Assembly: GCA_006386115.1 (NCBI GenBank)
Contig: VFIW01000003.1
Span: 1,178,001 to 1,242,000 of the forward strand
Length of the DNA stretch: 64,000 bases
Direction of reading: 5' to 3'
From: Globisporangium splendens
Taxonomy: Eukaryota; Oomycota; Peronosporomycetes; Pythiales; Pythiaceae
The position numbers were made by a program, and so were the translations under genes. The notes under the pieces are model-generated. The model searched no databases, was not told where the DNA came from, and saw only the letters and a program-made list of their open reading frames with translations. Every line of letters starts with the position of its first letter. Position 1 is the first letter of the stretch. This document shows, piece after piece, positions 52,201 to 61,200 of this stretch.

Positions 52201-53831
52201 TGTCTGGTCACGCAATATTTCCTCCCGGGCTCGAGGTCAATCTCGTGCCGTACGCCACGATCAACGGGCAGGGCACTTGGCACTTTGTCGGGAAACACAT
52301 CTTTGAACTCCCACAGCAAGTCAAAGTATGGACTGCCTTTCACGGTGTCCCAATCCTGAGCAGCAAACCGTTTCTGTTTGTCTGGCTCCAAAACACTCTC
52401 ATCCGCAGTGGACGAGGTGCATAGTTCGCTACGCGTGAACGCAGTCGGAACGACGATCTCGCGGATCTGATCACGCTCTAGATCCGTAAGAAAGAGCTCA
52501 TAGCTCACTTCTTCGAGGGATACAATCGCCTCAGCGGTACTCGGCAGCTCATGGAGCGCCGCGAATTCAGCGAAGAACACTTCGTCTGATGCGTTTGCTT
52601 CCGGACTGCGTGTCGCGCGTCTGAGCGCCACGTCAACGTGAGCGCGATCTATCGACGGATTCGAGATCCTGTCGAAGGCGCGCAGCGAAGTTGCAGCTGC
52701 ATAGAGAGATGGGGCAATCATATGCGAGGCGGCCGTTTCCTCAGCAACAGATGCCAATGCACTGTCTCTCTCGCGAGCTGACAACTTGCGTCGCCCTCGT
52801 CGGTTGATGCGAACGCGCGACCTCGCGGTTCTGAGCTCCAGTACTGCACCGTCGGGGTGGTACGAGCTGGTTGACGCGTGTACACCTGTACTGTCGCTGT
52901 CACTTGCGGGGGCTGGCTCGGGTGCTCTGGAGCCGCACACTTGCGCACCAATGTCCACGTCTGGACTTTCTGGCGCTTCCGCACAAACTGGGCTACCTGC
53001 CGCAGTTGATCTCTTTGCTGGGCTCCCTGCCTCAGCGCATCTTCTAGCTGGGCTCCCTGCCACAGCGTGAGTGTTTTGAGCGGGGCTCGCTGCCGCCGCT
53101 TGTCTTCCTGCTGGGCTCCCTGCCACAGCGTGTTCAAAGCTCGCATCCATTGCGTGGAAATTTTCCCGCAACCTTCGCTCTTCATCAGAGGAAGGGGTGG
53201 AGCTCCCGATTGTGCGTGCTCGCCAATCGACCCAAGGCTGATGTTTCGCCAGCCAAGGCATCCCTAGGATGAGGTCGTACTTCGACCCCATCGCTAGTAC
53301 CACGAACGTTTCTTTGCAGACAAAGTCGCAAAAACTGAAAGAGAGTTCGACTTGAACCCCTTCAGTGTGTACTGTCGACCCATCGGCCAGACGTACGATC
53401 ATCTTCTCGCGCTTGCCACTGTGGGCAAGTCGGTCATACGCTTGCAGACTCTGTTCCAGAGCTGACTTAGAGACGAAGTTCTGTGACGCACCGCAGTCAA
53501 CAAGAACCGTCATTTTCTTCTCATAGCCCTTCACATCGGCGCTATATACCAACATCTCACTCGGAGCCTTGTTGTCAAGAGCTCCTGGGACTAAGCTTCC
53601 CATCTGCACGACTCTAGTAGTCGGCGACGCCGAAGCTATAGAGTCTGTCTCAGTAGAGCGTCCCGCTTCTACTGAGACATTCCGATTCCCTTTCTTGCTA
53701 CAGCGGATCTGCCACCTCGATGAGCGTGGTTGCTGCGCGGCGTTTGGTAGTCCCTCGCCTGATTTCCAGTGCGAGGAGCAGACTGCCTTGGAGCGGGACA
53801 CTTCGACTGATAGTGTCCCCGCTTGCCACAA
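48663..53831 (-). CDS. pol polyprotein, Gypsy family 2 (open but RT active site altered)
   Basis: 1,722 codons, uninterrupted. Protease (DCGASQNFV), RT (WEWLVMPQGLRNAPATFN), RNase H (VVCDASDFAIGCALMQKD), integrase (zinc finger H-H-C-C; MDFVFGFPEDKARN; SDRDPRF; HPETDGQTERVN), low-complexity linker and a chromodomain (THYLVKWRGYDVSQSSWEP). The RT active-site loop reads SYFDGIF near 51760: the second catalytic aspartate is glycine. Another usually basic position in FSALDLMDGF is methionine. The enzyme should be inactive despite the open frame. It is in the -1 frame relative to gag, with a 163-base overlap. Confidence 0.93.
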   Translation of the reverse strand: MWQAGTLSVEVSRSKAVCSSHWKSGEGLPNAAQQPRSSRWQIRCSKKGNRNVSVEAGRSTETDSIASASPTTRVVQMGSLVPGALDNKAPSEMLVYSADVKGYEKKMTVLVDCGASQNFVSKSALEQSLQAYDRLAHSGKREKMIVRLADGSTVHTEGVQVELSFSFCDFVCKETFVVLAMGSKYDLILGMPWLAKHQPWVDWRARTIGSSTPSSDEERRLRENFHAMDASFEHAVAGSPAGRQAAAASPAQNTHAVAGSPARRCAEAGSPAKRSTAAGSPVCAEAPESPDVDIGAQVCGSRAPEPAPASDSDSTGVHASTSSYHPDGAVLELRTARSRVRINRRGRRKLSARERDSALASVAEETAASHMIAPSLYAAATSLRAFDRISNPSIDRAHVDVALRRATRSPEANASDEVFFAEFAALHELPSTAEAIVSLEEVSYELFLTDLERDQIREIVVPTAFTRSELCTSSTADESVLEPDKQKRFAAQDWDTVKGSPYFDLLWEFKDVFPDKVPSALPVDRGVRHEIDLEPGRKYCVTRQWPLPREQVEAIDEFFAKRALTGHVRESKSPHSSPTFCVRKATGGWRIVHAFNKLNAATIPAQTPIPRKDVLIDSMGGSTVFSALDLMDGFYQILMRESDVPLTAVSTPSGMLWEWLVMPQGLRNAPATFNRLVTHLLRPHRAYAPSYFDGIFVHSRAEGDLSAVDVHKRHLRSVLQCLRDNSLYCNLKKCIFGASEIPILGCYVGKAGVRADPEKIKAIADWPIPKNVKDLRKWLGLANYLHKYSHNYAARVRPLTHLLKKDVEWDWTNDVMNAFIDVKESLVRAPVLALPDHTKAFSVVCDASDFAIGCALMQKDDDGHERVVSYQSRLLKAAEKNYPVHDKELLAIKYALLKFRVHLLGATPFVVYTDHASLRTAINSPHLSQRMARWLAFFSEFNFRVEYKPGKENVLADALSRRPDYKSSADSSSDALCLERTPDLMHLSISRVQTKLKDNIQSLYPKDDECRLLLAHFDGSSKESLPAKLESKLARFSYHDGLLWHRLSNFDYPRVYVPHDQDLKLSILHEFHDAPASGHLGREKTFLQVSNVFWWPHQYTWVANYVRSCEQCQRVKPAGKNKAPLHPLPIPQDCWKSVSMDFVFGFPEDKARNTGVVVFVDRLSKMVHVTPVRKHVTAQETACLFLEHVFRYHGLPESIVSDRDPRFTAAFWRELFRLLGTDLALSTADHPETDGQTERVNRVVEDILRSIAVDHPRDWSRWLPYAEFAINSSEHASTAVTPFYFNSLRHPRVPATLFEGVERSAVGGQLAALDASARSPSPDVASTAHVDARDAPPVRSRSESVTVLPDSTHSIDMSGTVLSYGTRAKNSQSQTESGDCSCERQPRMEGRAVSPTGAEIDLSAARAARATKKQDKAVAAARQFVDERAALLRRVRDRLAAAQDKQKLYADKSGRKNKQTFCVVDKVLLSIKNLPNDAVTTLPSGSKLLPRFIGPYTVVEKIGDLNYKLDLPTRMATHPVFYVGLLKRYHDATVDFYPSPGERRSHQGAQTPPIETRARCASPKASSLAERTSRGSASRGHGTPPASDELPSAPSQALSPSAPTARFRPDIAGEGYGRLAVAPPKTMRSREPSEPPHLVQPPMLKRSRAPPVPLIDKQGQRHYHVERLLRVQRRKGNTHYLVKWRGYDVSQSSWEPAERLREDVPDLVDTFEAQLRDCHSRE

Positions 53832-54829
53832 TTAAAGCAGGTCACTTCGGCGCTGCTGAGATCCATTGGTGTCGGACCATGGAAGCGCCGCTCATCCGTG
53901 ACTGCTCGGTGGCTGTGATGCGCACCGTTGTGGCGGCCAGCGTTCCAATCAGGTCGGCTGACTCGGAACGATTGCTGCTCAACGAGCGCAATGCGGATCG
54001 CATCTTCCATCGTGGCCGGCAAGCGTCGGTACAACTCCTGACGCGCTGGTCCACTGTTGAGGCCGTTGAGAAACGCAGGCACTTTCACAGACTCAGGCAA
54101 AGGACTGGTCGTGATCGCCGCGCACAGGCTTCTCATCTCCTGGACGTATCGTTCCAGTGAGAGCTTCCCTTGTCTCAAGGAGAAGAAACGACCTTGCAAC
54201 AGCACTTCGTTGTTCGGAGGCTGATACATGGCGGTGATTCTCGCACGGAAAATATCCCACGTGTCGAATGCACACTCATCGGCGAGCAACGTCGAGAATG
54301 CCCATTCCGACGCTCGACCGTGCAGGTTCGAGATGGCGTAAGACACCATCTGCTCGTTGCTGTCGATGAGCTGAGCCTTGGCGCAACGCTCCACGGCGAG
54401 TAGCCAGTGGATGAGCTTGTCGCCATCCGCACCATCGAATTTCGGAGCGTCGATCTTGACAGCTCTCGGGCGGGGAGTTTGGGACGTGGGTGTCTGAGGC
54501 GCAGAAGCCGCACTCGACAAAGACGTGGCTGCACCAGCAACCACAGATACCACTCGCTCGAGCGCTTCGCGCGACTCGGCAGCTGAGCGCAGCATCTCTG
54601 CGGTCAAGCTTGCGGTGGCTTGCATTTGTGCTTGCGCACTTCGCTCTCCTTCGAGGCGCTGAGCGTTCGAGAAGTTCTCGAACTGCTCGAGTCGAAAGAT
54701 TTGCTGTTCCGGCGACGCCGAGAGCACGTCTAGAGCGACTTGGTCGCCTAGAGCTTGTGCCATTCGGGTCAGCACACTCCGGTGTTCAGCCGAGAGGTGC
54801 GGGAACTGCGCAGGGTCAATTGACGCCAT
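53669..54829 (-). CDS. gag polyprotein, Gypsy family 2
   Basis: 386 residues from the ATG at 54829, complete. Helical capsid region (LIHWLLAVERCAKAQLID, FRARITAMYQPPNNEVLLQ, KVPAFLNGLNSGPARQELYR) and a CCHC knuckle (CFNCGKRGHYQSKC), then a basic tail. Possible shift site AAAGGGA near 53690, less canonical than in family 1. Confidence 0.9.
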   Translation of the reverse strand: MASIDPAQFPHLSAEHRSVLTRMAQALGDQVALDVLSASPEQQIFRLEQFENFSNAQRLEGERSAQAQMQATASLTAEMLRSAAESREALERVVSVVAGAATSLSSAASAPQTPTSQTPRPRAVKIDAPKFDGADGDKLIHWLLAVERCAKAQLIDSNEQMVSYAISNLHGRASEWAFSTLLADECAFDTWDIFRARITAMYQPPNNEVLLQGRFFSLRQGKLSLERYVQEMRSLCAAITTSPLPESVKVPAFLNGLNSGPARQELYRRLPATMEDAIRIALVEQQSFRVSRPDWNAGRHNGAHHSHRAVTDERRFHGPTPMDLSSAEVTCFNCGKRGHYQSKCPAPRQSAPRTGNQARDYQTPRSNHAHRGGRSAVARKGIGMSQ

Positions 54830-54881
54830 GATGAATCCTTGAGGAAGCGATTCAGGCAGTCACCTCTGCCGGGTCGTAGAT

Positions 54882-54899
54882 TGACTACGAGTGCTACCA
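54882..54899 (-). other. Primer binding site, Gypsy family 2
   Basis: Minus-strand TGGTAGCACTCGTAGTCA starts two bases inside the 5' LTR. Shares TGGTAGCACT with family 1, so both may use the same initiator-type tRNA. Confidence 0.6.
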
Positions 54900-54901
54900 G
54901 T

Positions 54902-55435
54902 TGTAACCGGACACTTCCGAGTTACGCAGCACGGCACGTGTGTGAGGAAGCGTATTCAACGCTTCTCTCAAGGACTCTGTTCCGAGAGCGGTTGCCTGCT
55001 TCCTGCAGTGCAACAATCGGTTACCTGTAGGTCTCTATAGAGTAACCGTCGATAACCAAAGACTTAGTTAACGGTAAAAATGGAACTGTTTATTCGTTGG
55101 GGGTTGCCCTCTGTAGGACAACCTGGATTATCTTTATGTAACTATGAACAATAGCAATCTCAAGTGTAATTACTGTCCATGGGGCAATGAGTGGCTATGA
55201 AAGACTAACGCTAGTTGTCTTATGTGATTGGACGAAATGAATGTTCAATTATATCCAATCGGAGGCGCCGTCACTCAGACTGGCTGCCGGCTCCACCGTG
55301 AAGGTTCGAGCAAGTACGACGAACCTCATGGTTCGGTCTTAAACTTGTTGCGCGTACTCTACGTACCGCAAGGTTCGGTTTGGTTGTGTGGCACAACACA
55401 AGTGCGTAACCATGCTACAGTGTAACCCCGTTACA
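54902..55435 (-). repeat. 5' LTR of Gypsy family 2
   Basis: 534 bp, about 97% identical by eye to the LTR at 46992-47525. Its outer end touches the 3' end of the tRNA-Leu gene. Confidence 0.9.
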
Positions 55436-55517
55436 GTACCTGTGGAGTTTGAACCCACGCAGACGAACGTCTAGCGGATCTTAAGTCCGCCCCCTTAGAC
55501 CACTCGGGCAAGATACC
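55434..55517 (-). tRNA. tRNA-Leu (anticodon UAA), 3' end fused to LTR
   Basis: Minus strand. Seven-bp acceptor stem (GGTATCT with AGGTAC plus the last LTR bases), D arm, anticodon arm GCGGA-CTTAAGA-TCCGC with anticodon TAA, a long variable arm as in type II tRNAs (AGACGTTCGTCT), T arm with TTCAAAC. Positions 72-73 are supplied by the LTR, giving a wobble pair and the wrong discriminator base (G instead of A), so charging or processing may fail. A LINE begins one base upstream of the gene's 5' end. Confidence 0.85.
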
Positions 55518-55518
55518 A
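55502..55518. repeat. 17-bp target-site duplication, left copy (LINE)
   Basis: ACTCGGGCAAGATACCA, repeated exactly at 62580-62596. It covers the first 16 bases of the tRNA-Leu gene. Confidence 0.9.
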
Positions 55519-55612
55519 CTTCTCAATTTGCCGGCTACCCCTCAAGTCGAATTCAGAAATACCCAGCCTCCGCGCAACCCACAAGTCCTCTGCCTGCCAA
55601 GCCTCTTCCAAT

Positions 55613-58234
55613 ATGAAACGTCCAGCTGCCTCCGTCGACACCTACGACCCCGTCCAAGCTGACGACACGGTGATGGGCGAAGTGGGGGTGTACCCACAGG
55701 CTCAAGTACTTGTCCCAGCGTTTTCCGTTTCTACTGCCGACAGTGGTACGAGGTACCCAACTGCCCATCCTCCTTCGAGCGAAAGGGGGGGCAGCGAGAT
55801 CGAGAATCCAGCGCACGATCCAACTTCTGGTACGGAACAGGGAAGTGGCCCTGTCTCTGTGCCAACTCAACCCAAGAATCCAGCACGGTCGCCAGCGACA
55901 TGCGTACCCACGGCCAATGATGGGATGACAATCCAGCTACGCGCCAAGACCACGCATGCAGCCAACTGCAACGACACCCAGGCAACAGCGTATCCCGACT
56001 CACGTCAGGATACACAGGCAGCTGTGAACCCAGACGCACGTCAGGGTACGCAAGCAGCTGTGAACCCAGATACGCGTCAGGGTACACAGACACCGACCTT
56101 GCGTTCCCTACTTCAACGGACCAAAGAGATTCGACGCGACCACGTTGAACCTCCGGAAAAGAAGCGGGTTGAACTGCCGAAGCCGCTTGCTGCAGACATC
56201 GAAGCCATCGATGCGCTGTATGAAGCGGGAGGTGACTGGAGCGCGCTTGCGCCACGGATCGATCTAGCCCGTCCGTATGTGTTGCCCCGAGCACGCTACG
56301 TGATGGTGATCGAGACTGGACAAGCTTTCCAGCGCACCTCGCCCAACAAGCTCCTTGCATCTTTCTCCAATGATCACGGCAACGATGTCGTCCAGCACCA
56401 GATGGACTTGAATCAACTTGGTCAGCTCACCAAGATGCCGGGAGGAAATCTACGCATCAAAGTCAAGACCAAGGAAGCCTGTTTCCGCCTGGAACGCCAA
56501 GACGTCACCATTCTCGGAGGCAAGTACCGGTTCAGGGAGTTTGACATCCTTACCGATCGCTTCTACATCGATGTGTCCAGTGTCGACAGTGATGTGGATG
56601 CGGATCTCATGCTCAAGCGTTTCTACGAGCTTGGTACGCAACCGATCTTCGGTATGTTCCGAGACGTGAACCTCGAAGCGGTGATGTCGACTGCCACCTG
56701 GCGCGTGTACTTCCGTTCGAACGAGTGTCCGTCGCAACTCTTCGTGGACGGCTCTGTTTGCGACCAGCTCGTGTTTGCTGGACGCATCCACCACGTCCAT
56801 GCGAAGGATGCGCCGTTCCCAGCCCAGCGCATGCCGTTTGGATACCGCTCACGATATGCGCTGGTACTCCAAGAGCCGGTGACGGGAGCCAGCACACGGA
56901 CAGCCACGCAACAGCGTCAGTCACCTCCGCAGCAAGTGCGGACATTTGCTGATGTCGTTGCCCAGCAACCGAGAGCGACGTCGTTGCAGCTCGCGATTCG
57001 GCAAGATGCCATCGTCCAGCAAGATGCATCGTCAACTCGGCCACCGACGAATCGAACACCCAGTGAACTCTCGCTGAGCACGAGCGGGTCGGTGATGTTG
57101 TCGCCGTCTGGGAGTCCAAAGCCCACGCTCAAGCAACTACCGCCACCACCTCCTCCTTCCAGCGAGAACACTGCTGGCTCCAAGAAGAAGGGCAAGCGGA
57201 CGCGTAGTGCAACGGACTTTCCCAACGTGCTCATGAAGAGTCGACCGAAGCCTCTTGTGGGAGTTGCGACGAGCAACTACTTCGACGTGCTCAGTCAAGT
57301 CGAGGTTGATTTCGACTGTTGTTCAGCCACTCTAGATGAGAAACTTGGTCCGCGCTTCCAGATCGTGCCTCGCAAGGTGAAGGCTCCGGCCCAGCTCAGC
57401 GAGTCGAAGGAAGCCAGCCACTTCCTTACCAAACACCACACCAGTGTCGTGAAGACCGAGAAGCCAACGCCAATCCAAGAGATCGTCGCGGAAATGGAGA
57501 CGACTGAAGAGACAGCCGATCTCCAGCTCCTACCGGATCGTCTTGCGGTTGCTGACTCCAAGGTCTCGGGATCGCGCAAGGTGTTGCGAAACACCAACAA
57601 CGCGGACGTGGTGGTGTACTATGCGTCGTGCTCGACGCCCCTCGCTTTCAATACCGTGCTACTCCAAGAGATGGCTGCCACCAGTTCCCATGTCAGCGAG
57701 TTGGCACATCTGCATCTGATCAACCGCGTACTGAGCGCGACAAATCCGGGTGAGTCGACCACGTTTGCGAACAAGTGGGCCAAACACCTCGATGACAAAG
57801 TTCCAAAGAAAAGAGAGGAACTGTTCCAACGTGTGGCTCAGTGGTGGAAAGTGTCGTCAGACAGCACAAAGGAGCTTGTGCGCGCAACCAGAGCGCTGGC
57901 TCTCTTCGAGCTCATGCTCATGTGCACGGCGCCGCGAGTGTTCGAGAAGGACTACTGGCTCCAGCATGTGACCAGTATGTCAGTCGCATGGATCCCAGCG
58001 CACAACCGCCACCTGCTTCATCCCAACTTGCTCTTGGTATTGTTGAGATCCAAGCTCGGTGCGATCTGCTTCCAACTGTGGAAGGATATTCAGTGGCAGG
58101 GCTCCTTGTTGGACGACCTCGAAGCCCTTCGTACCGGGGACGGCTTTTATCCGGACGACGCAAGCGTGCTCCAACTGCAGAAGGTGGACGATCAGCTCAC
58201 ACTCGTGGCTGGTCCGCTCAGTCTGAGTTCCTAA
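55613..58234 (+). CDS. LINE ORF1 protein
   Basis: 873 residues from the ATG at 55613. The N-terminal part is disordered and holds three 12-residue repeats (units like NPDARQGTQAAV, about 55985-56090). A folded part (residues about 225-420) contains ARYVMVIETGQAFQRTSPNK and YRFREFDILTDRFYIDVSSV, likely an RNA-binding domain, but I see no CCHC knuckle. A Pro-rich stretch and a C-terminal helical domain (residues about 690-870) follow. Expected to coat the LINE RNA. Its end (TCC-TAA) overlaps the start of the ORF2 frame. Confidence 0.85.
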   Translation: MKRPAASVDTYDPVQADDTVMGEVGVYPQAQVLVPAFSVSTADSGTRYPTAHPPSSERGGSEIENPAHDPTSGTEQGSGPVSVPTQPKNPARSPATCVPTANDGMTIQLRAKTTHAANCNDTQATAYPDSRQDTQAAVNPDARQGTQAAVNPDTRQGTQTPTLRSLLQRTKEIRRDHVEPPEKKRVELPKPLAADIEAIDALYEAGGDWSALAPRIDLARPYVLPRARYVMVIETGQAFQRTSPNKLLASFSNDHGNDVVQHQMDLNQLGQLTKMPGGNLRIKVKTKEACFRLERQDVTILGGKYRFREFDILTDRFYIDVSSVDSDVDADLMLKRFYELGTQPIFGMFRDVNLEAVMSTATWRVYFRSNECPSQLFVDGSVCDQLVFAGRIHHVHAKDAPFPAQRMPFGYRSRYALVLQEPVTGASTRTATQQRQSPPQQVRTFADVVAQQPRATSLQLAIRQDAIVQQDASSTRPPTNRTPSELSLSTSGSVMLSPSGSPKPTLKQLPPPPPPSSENTAGSKKKGKRTRSATDFPNVLMKSRPKPLVGVATSNYFDVLSQVEVDFDCCSATLDEKLGPRFQIVPRKVKAPAQLSESKEASHFLTKHHTSVVKTEKPTPIQEIVAEMETTEETADLQLLPDRLAVADSKVSGSRKVLRNTNNADVVVYYASCSTPLAFNTVLLQEMAATSSHVSELAHLHLINRVLSATNPGESTTFANKWAKHLDDKVPKKREELFQRVAQWWKVSSDSTKELVRATRALALFELMLMCTAPRVFEKDYWLQHVTSMSVAWIPAHNRHLLHPNLLLVLLRSKLGAICFQLWKDIQWQGSLLDDLEALRTGDGFYPDDASVLQLQKVDDQLTLVAGPLSLSS

Positions 58235-58238
58235 AGTG
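58227..58238 (+). promoter_or_regulatory. Possible +1 frameshift site, ORF1 to ORF2
   Basis: ORF2 has no ATG near its beginning; its frame opens after a TGA at 58224-58226 and is +1 relative to ORF1. The ORF1 stop reads TCC-TAA-A. A stop codon in the ribosomal A site after TCC is the arrangement used for +1 shifting in antizyme genes (TCC-TGA). Reinitiation on a non-ATG codon (GTG at 58236) is the alternative. Confidence 0.4.
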
Positions 58239-61200
58239 GCTCAACCAGTGGACGCGGTCGAGATCTCGTGGCAAGGCATCAGCTTGCTGACAGTCAACAC
58301 CAACGGGATCAAGAAGAACGGCCATCTGCTGATCGAAAACCTTCTCCAGCGGCACAGCGTCTCCTGTGTCCAAGAAACCAAGCTACGTGATTCCCACCAC
58401 CTCGACACACTCAAGTTCAACCACGACGCCCGGTTCCAGCACAAGCTCTTTGTCAACGATCCGGGTGCCAACAGCTCAACCCAGACCACCGGTCGGTCCG
58501 GTGGAGTGCTCACTGTACTCCGCTCGGACTTCCCAGGTTTCGACGCCGCGGTGGAGCTTCCCGATCTGACTGTCCCGGGTCACTATCTGGTGATCCGGGT
58601 GTCAGTTGGGGATGCCCCCGTGTACATCCACAATGTCTACTCGCCTGTCGACGACTCCGACAAGCGGGTGTTCTTCGATCACCTGCGTGTTGACATGTTC
58701 GAAGACAACGCGACCCACGTCGTGCTCGGCGACCTCAACACGCCTCTGGATCCAAGCATCGACTCATCTCAGCCCTCGCTCCGCGCTCGTCCTGGACGCA
58801 GTGCATGCCTCGGATGGCTCGGTCAGCTTGGAGTGGTGGATCCCTGGTGCATCCACCATCCAGACGAACGTGTGTACACAGGTCCCCAGCCACGCAAAAA
58901 TCCACTCGACTACATCCTGATGTCCGAAGACTTCAGCAACGCAGTGTATGGCGATGCCAAGTACTTCGAGCCCAAGGGTGCAGGCGACCACTTGGTGCAC
59001 CAAGTTACGCTCCGCTCCATGTCCCAACTGCAGGGTCGCGGTTATTGGAGGTTTCCAGCATACCTGCTCGAGTACCCGGAGGTGGTTGAAGCCATCCGGG
59101 GAGTGGCTCAGCAGGTGCTGCACGACCTCCAAGCCGCCAGCAACCCAGGCAAGGTCTGGGAGCAGTGGAAGAAGTCTATCCGTCGACAGCTGCAGGCACT
59201 CCAACGCAAGCTCCGATCCCAGAACGAAGCTGCAGTCGAGGCTGCACGCAGGACACTCGACGAAGCCGCGAACCGCTACCGCGAAGATCGCCACTCAGTA
59301 TCCCAGGCTGGATTCCATGCCGCTCTGGAAGCATACTGAGACTGTGTGAATCGATCGAGTGGCTACAACCAAGATGCTGCATTCGATTTCCAAGCTCAAC
59401 ATGCCGAGACGTCCTCCAAGTACTTCTTCCGACCACTCGACACATCGCTCCGTCGTGTCAGCATCGAAGAAGTCCAGACATCGGATGGGCGTGTTTCGCG
59501 CAACTCCCAAGATATCTCAGCGGTCTTTCGAGCTCACTGGGGATCGATCATGGGAGATCCAGACAGCCCAGCCGGACCTGCGCCGCCAACCGACTCCAGC
59601 AGCCGTCGGAAGCTGCTGGACACGATCGACAGACGGCTCTCGGTGGAAGAGCAAGATCTGCTGAACGCTCCGATCTCCGGAGTCGACCTGGCTGATGCGC
59701 TCAAGCACATGAAAGCCAGCTCTGCTCCCGGTATGGATGGACTCGCTGCTGGCTTCTACCAATTTGCAACCGATGTCTTTGGTAAATGCCTGAGCATCGT
59801 GTTCAACTATCAGCTAGCGAGAGGTGAGCTCCTCTACTCCCAGCGTCAGTCAGCGGTCTGTCTATTGCACAAGAAGGGTTCCCGATCCGATCCGGGAAAC
59901 TCCCGACCGATCTCGCTCATGGGAGTCGACGTCAAAGCTCTGTCCAAGACGCTGACGTACCGACTGCAGCTCTTCCTACCCAAGCTCATCCACGCCGATC
60001 AGAAGGCGTTCATCAAGGGTAGGTCCATCCATCACCACATCCGCTTTCTGGCGGATCTGCAAGATCTGGTGACTGCACGGGACGAAGAAGCCTACGCCAT
60101 GTTTCTCGACTTTGAGAAGGCGTACGATCGTGTCAAGTGGGACTATATGTTCCAGGTGCTCGATCGCATGGGCTGCGGTGGAGCCTTCTCCGACTGGGTG
60201 AAGTTGCTGTACACCAGTCCACAGGCTCATCTCCTGATCAACGGTCACATCCAGCCAGCCATCTGTCCGACGCGCGGTGTCAAACAGGGTGACCCGCTCT
60301 CAGCGCTGCTCTTTCTGATGGTCATCGAGCCGTTGGGTAACCTGTTACGCCAACACGAAGAACATGGCATCTGCCTGACCGAGGATCACACCGTTCTCGG
60401 GCTGTTCTTCGCAGATGACTCAACGTTGCTCTCCGGCTCGGTACGAGGTATCCAAGCCCAGCTCGATCTTGTCCAGGAGTACTGCGACGGCTCTGGTGCC
60501 AAGCTCAACTTGAACAAGTGCATTTTGATGCCGCTGCATCGGAGGCGTGACGCCCATGACATCCCTGGCGTCAAGGTACTTCAGCGAGGCGAGAATGTCA
60601 AGTTTCTCGGTCTCCTGTTCGGCCAAGACACAACGGACGATGCCATCATCGAGTTCCTGGATCGGCGCTTTTACGAAGGCTTCCAGCTCTGGTTCCGTCG
60701 AGCACGGATTCTGAGAGGTCGCCTACTGATCGCGCTCACCATGGTTCTCTCTCGGCTCTGGCACTACATGGTGCACGTCCCAGTCCCCGATCGCATCGTC
60801 AAGAAGTGGCAGTCGGCACTCAACCGATTCGTGCTCAGTCGTCGCTACGAGCGCAACGCCAAGCACGTCCAGTTGATTGCCAAGGAATTCCTATACCAGC
60901 CTCGCTCGGAGGGTGGCTTGCACATCCCCAGCATCGACGCCTCGCTCAAGCGTCAGAAGCTCCAGCTGCTGCTCCAGTTTGTCGCTGCCTCGACATCAAC
61001 GACACGCAACTGGACCACAGCCGGACGGTCACTTCTGTCACTCGCTCTCCCTCATTGGGGTCCATGGCAACCACTCTATTTCCTCACGATCAGTCCGCTA
61101 CGCCATGGTGCACTACTCAAGTGGTGCGTCTTGTCCCAGTGGTGGCGAGTTGTGTGGCGTCTGTGCTGCTCACTCAAGTGGGAAGTCACGTGGCGCGACC

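Larger units (their letters stand above)
46992..55435 (-). mobile_element. Ty3/Gypsy chromovirus-type element, family 2
   Basis: Complete minus-strand element of 8.4 kb: LTRs at 46992-47525 (3') and 54902-55435 (5'), primer site, gag, pol with chromodomain, and a roughly 1.1-kb stretch between pol and the 3' LTR that carries antisense frames. LTRs differ at about 15 of 534 positions. The flanks do not match: ATACT on the left and GTACC on the right, both derived from different places of the tRNA-Leu repeat. Pol is open throughout, but its RT active site reads YFDG. Confidence 0.93.
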
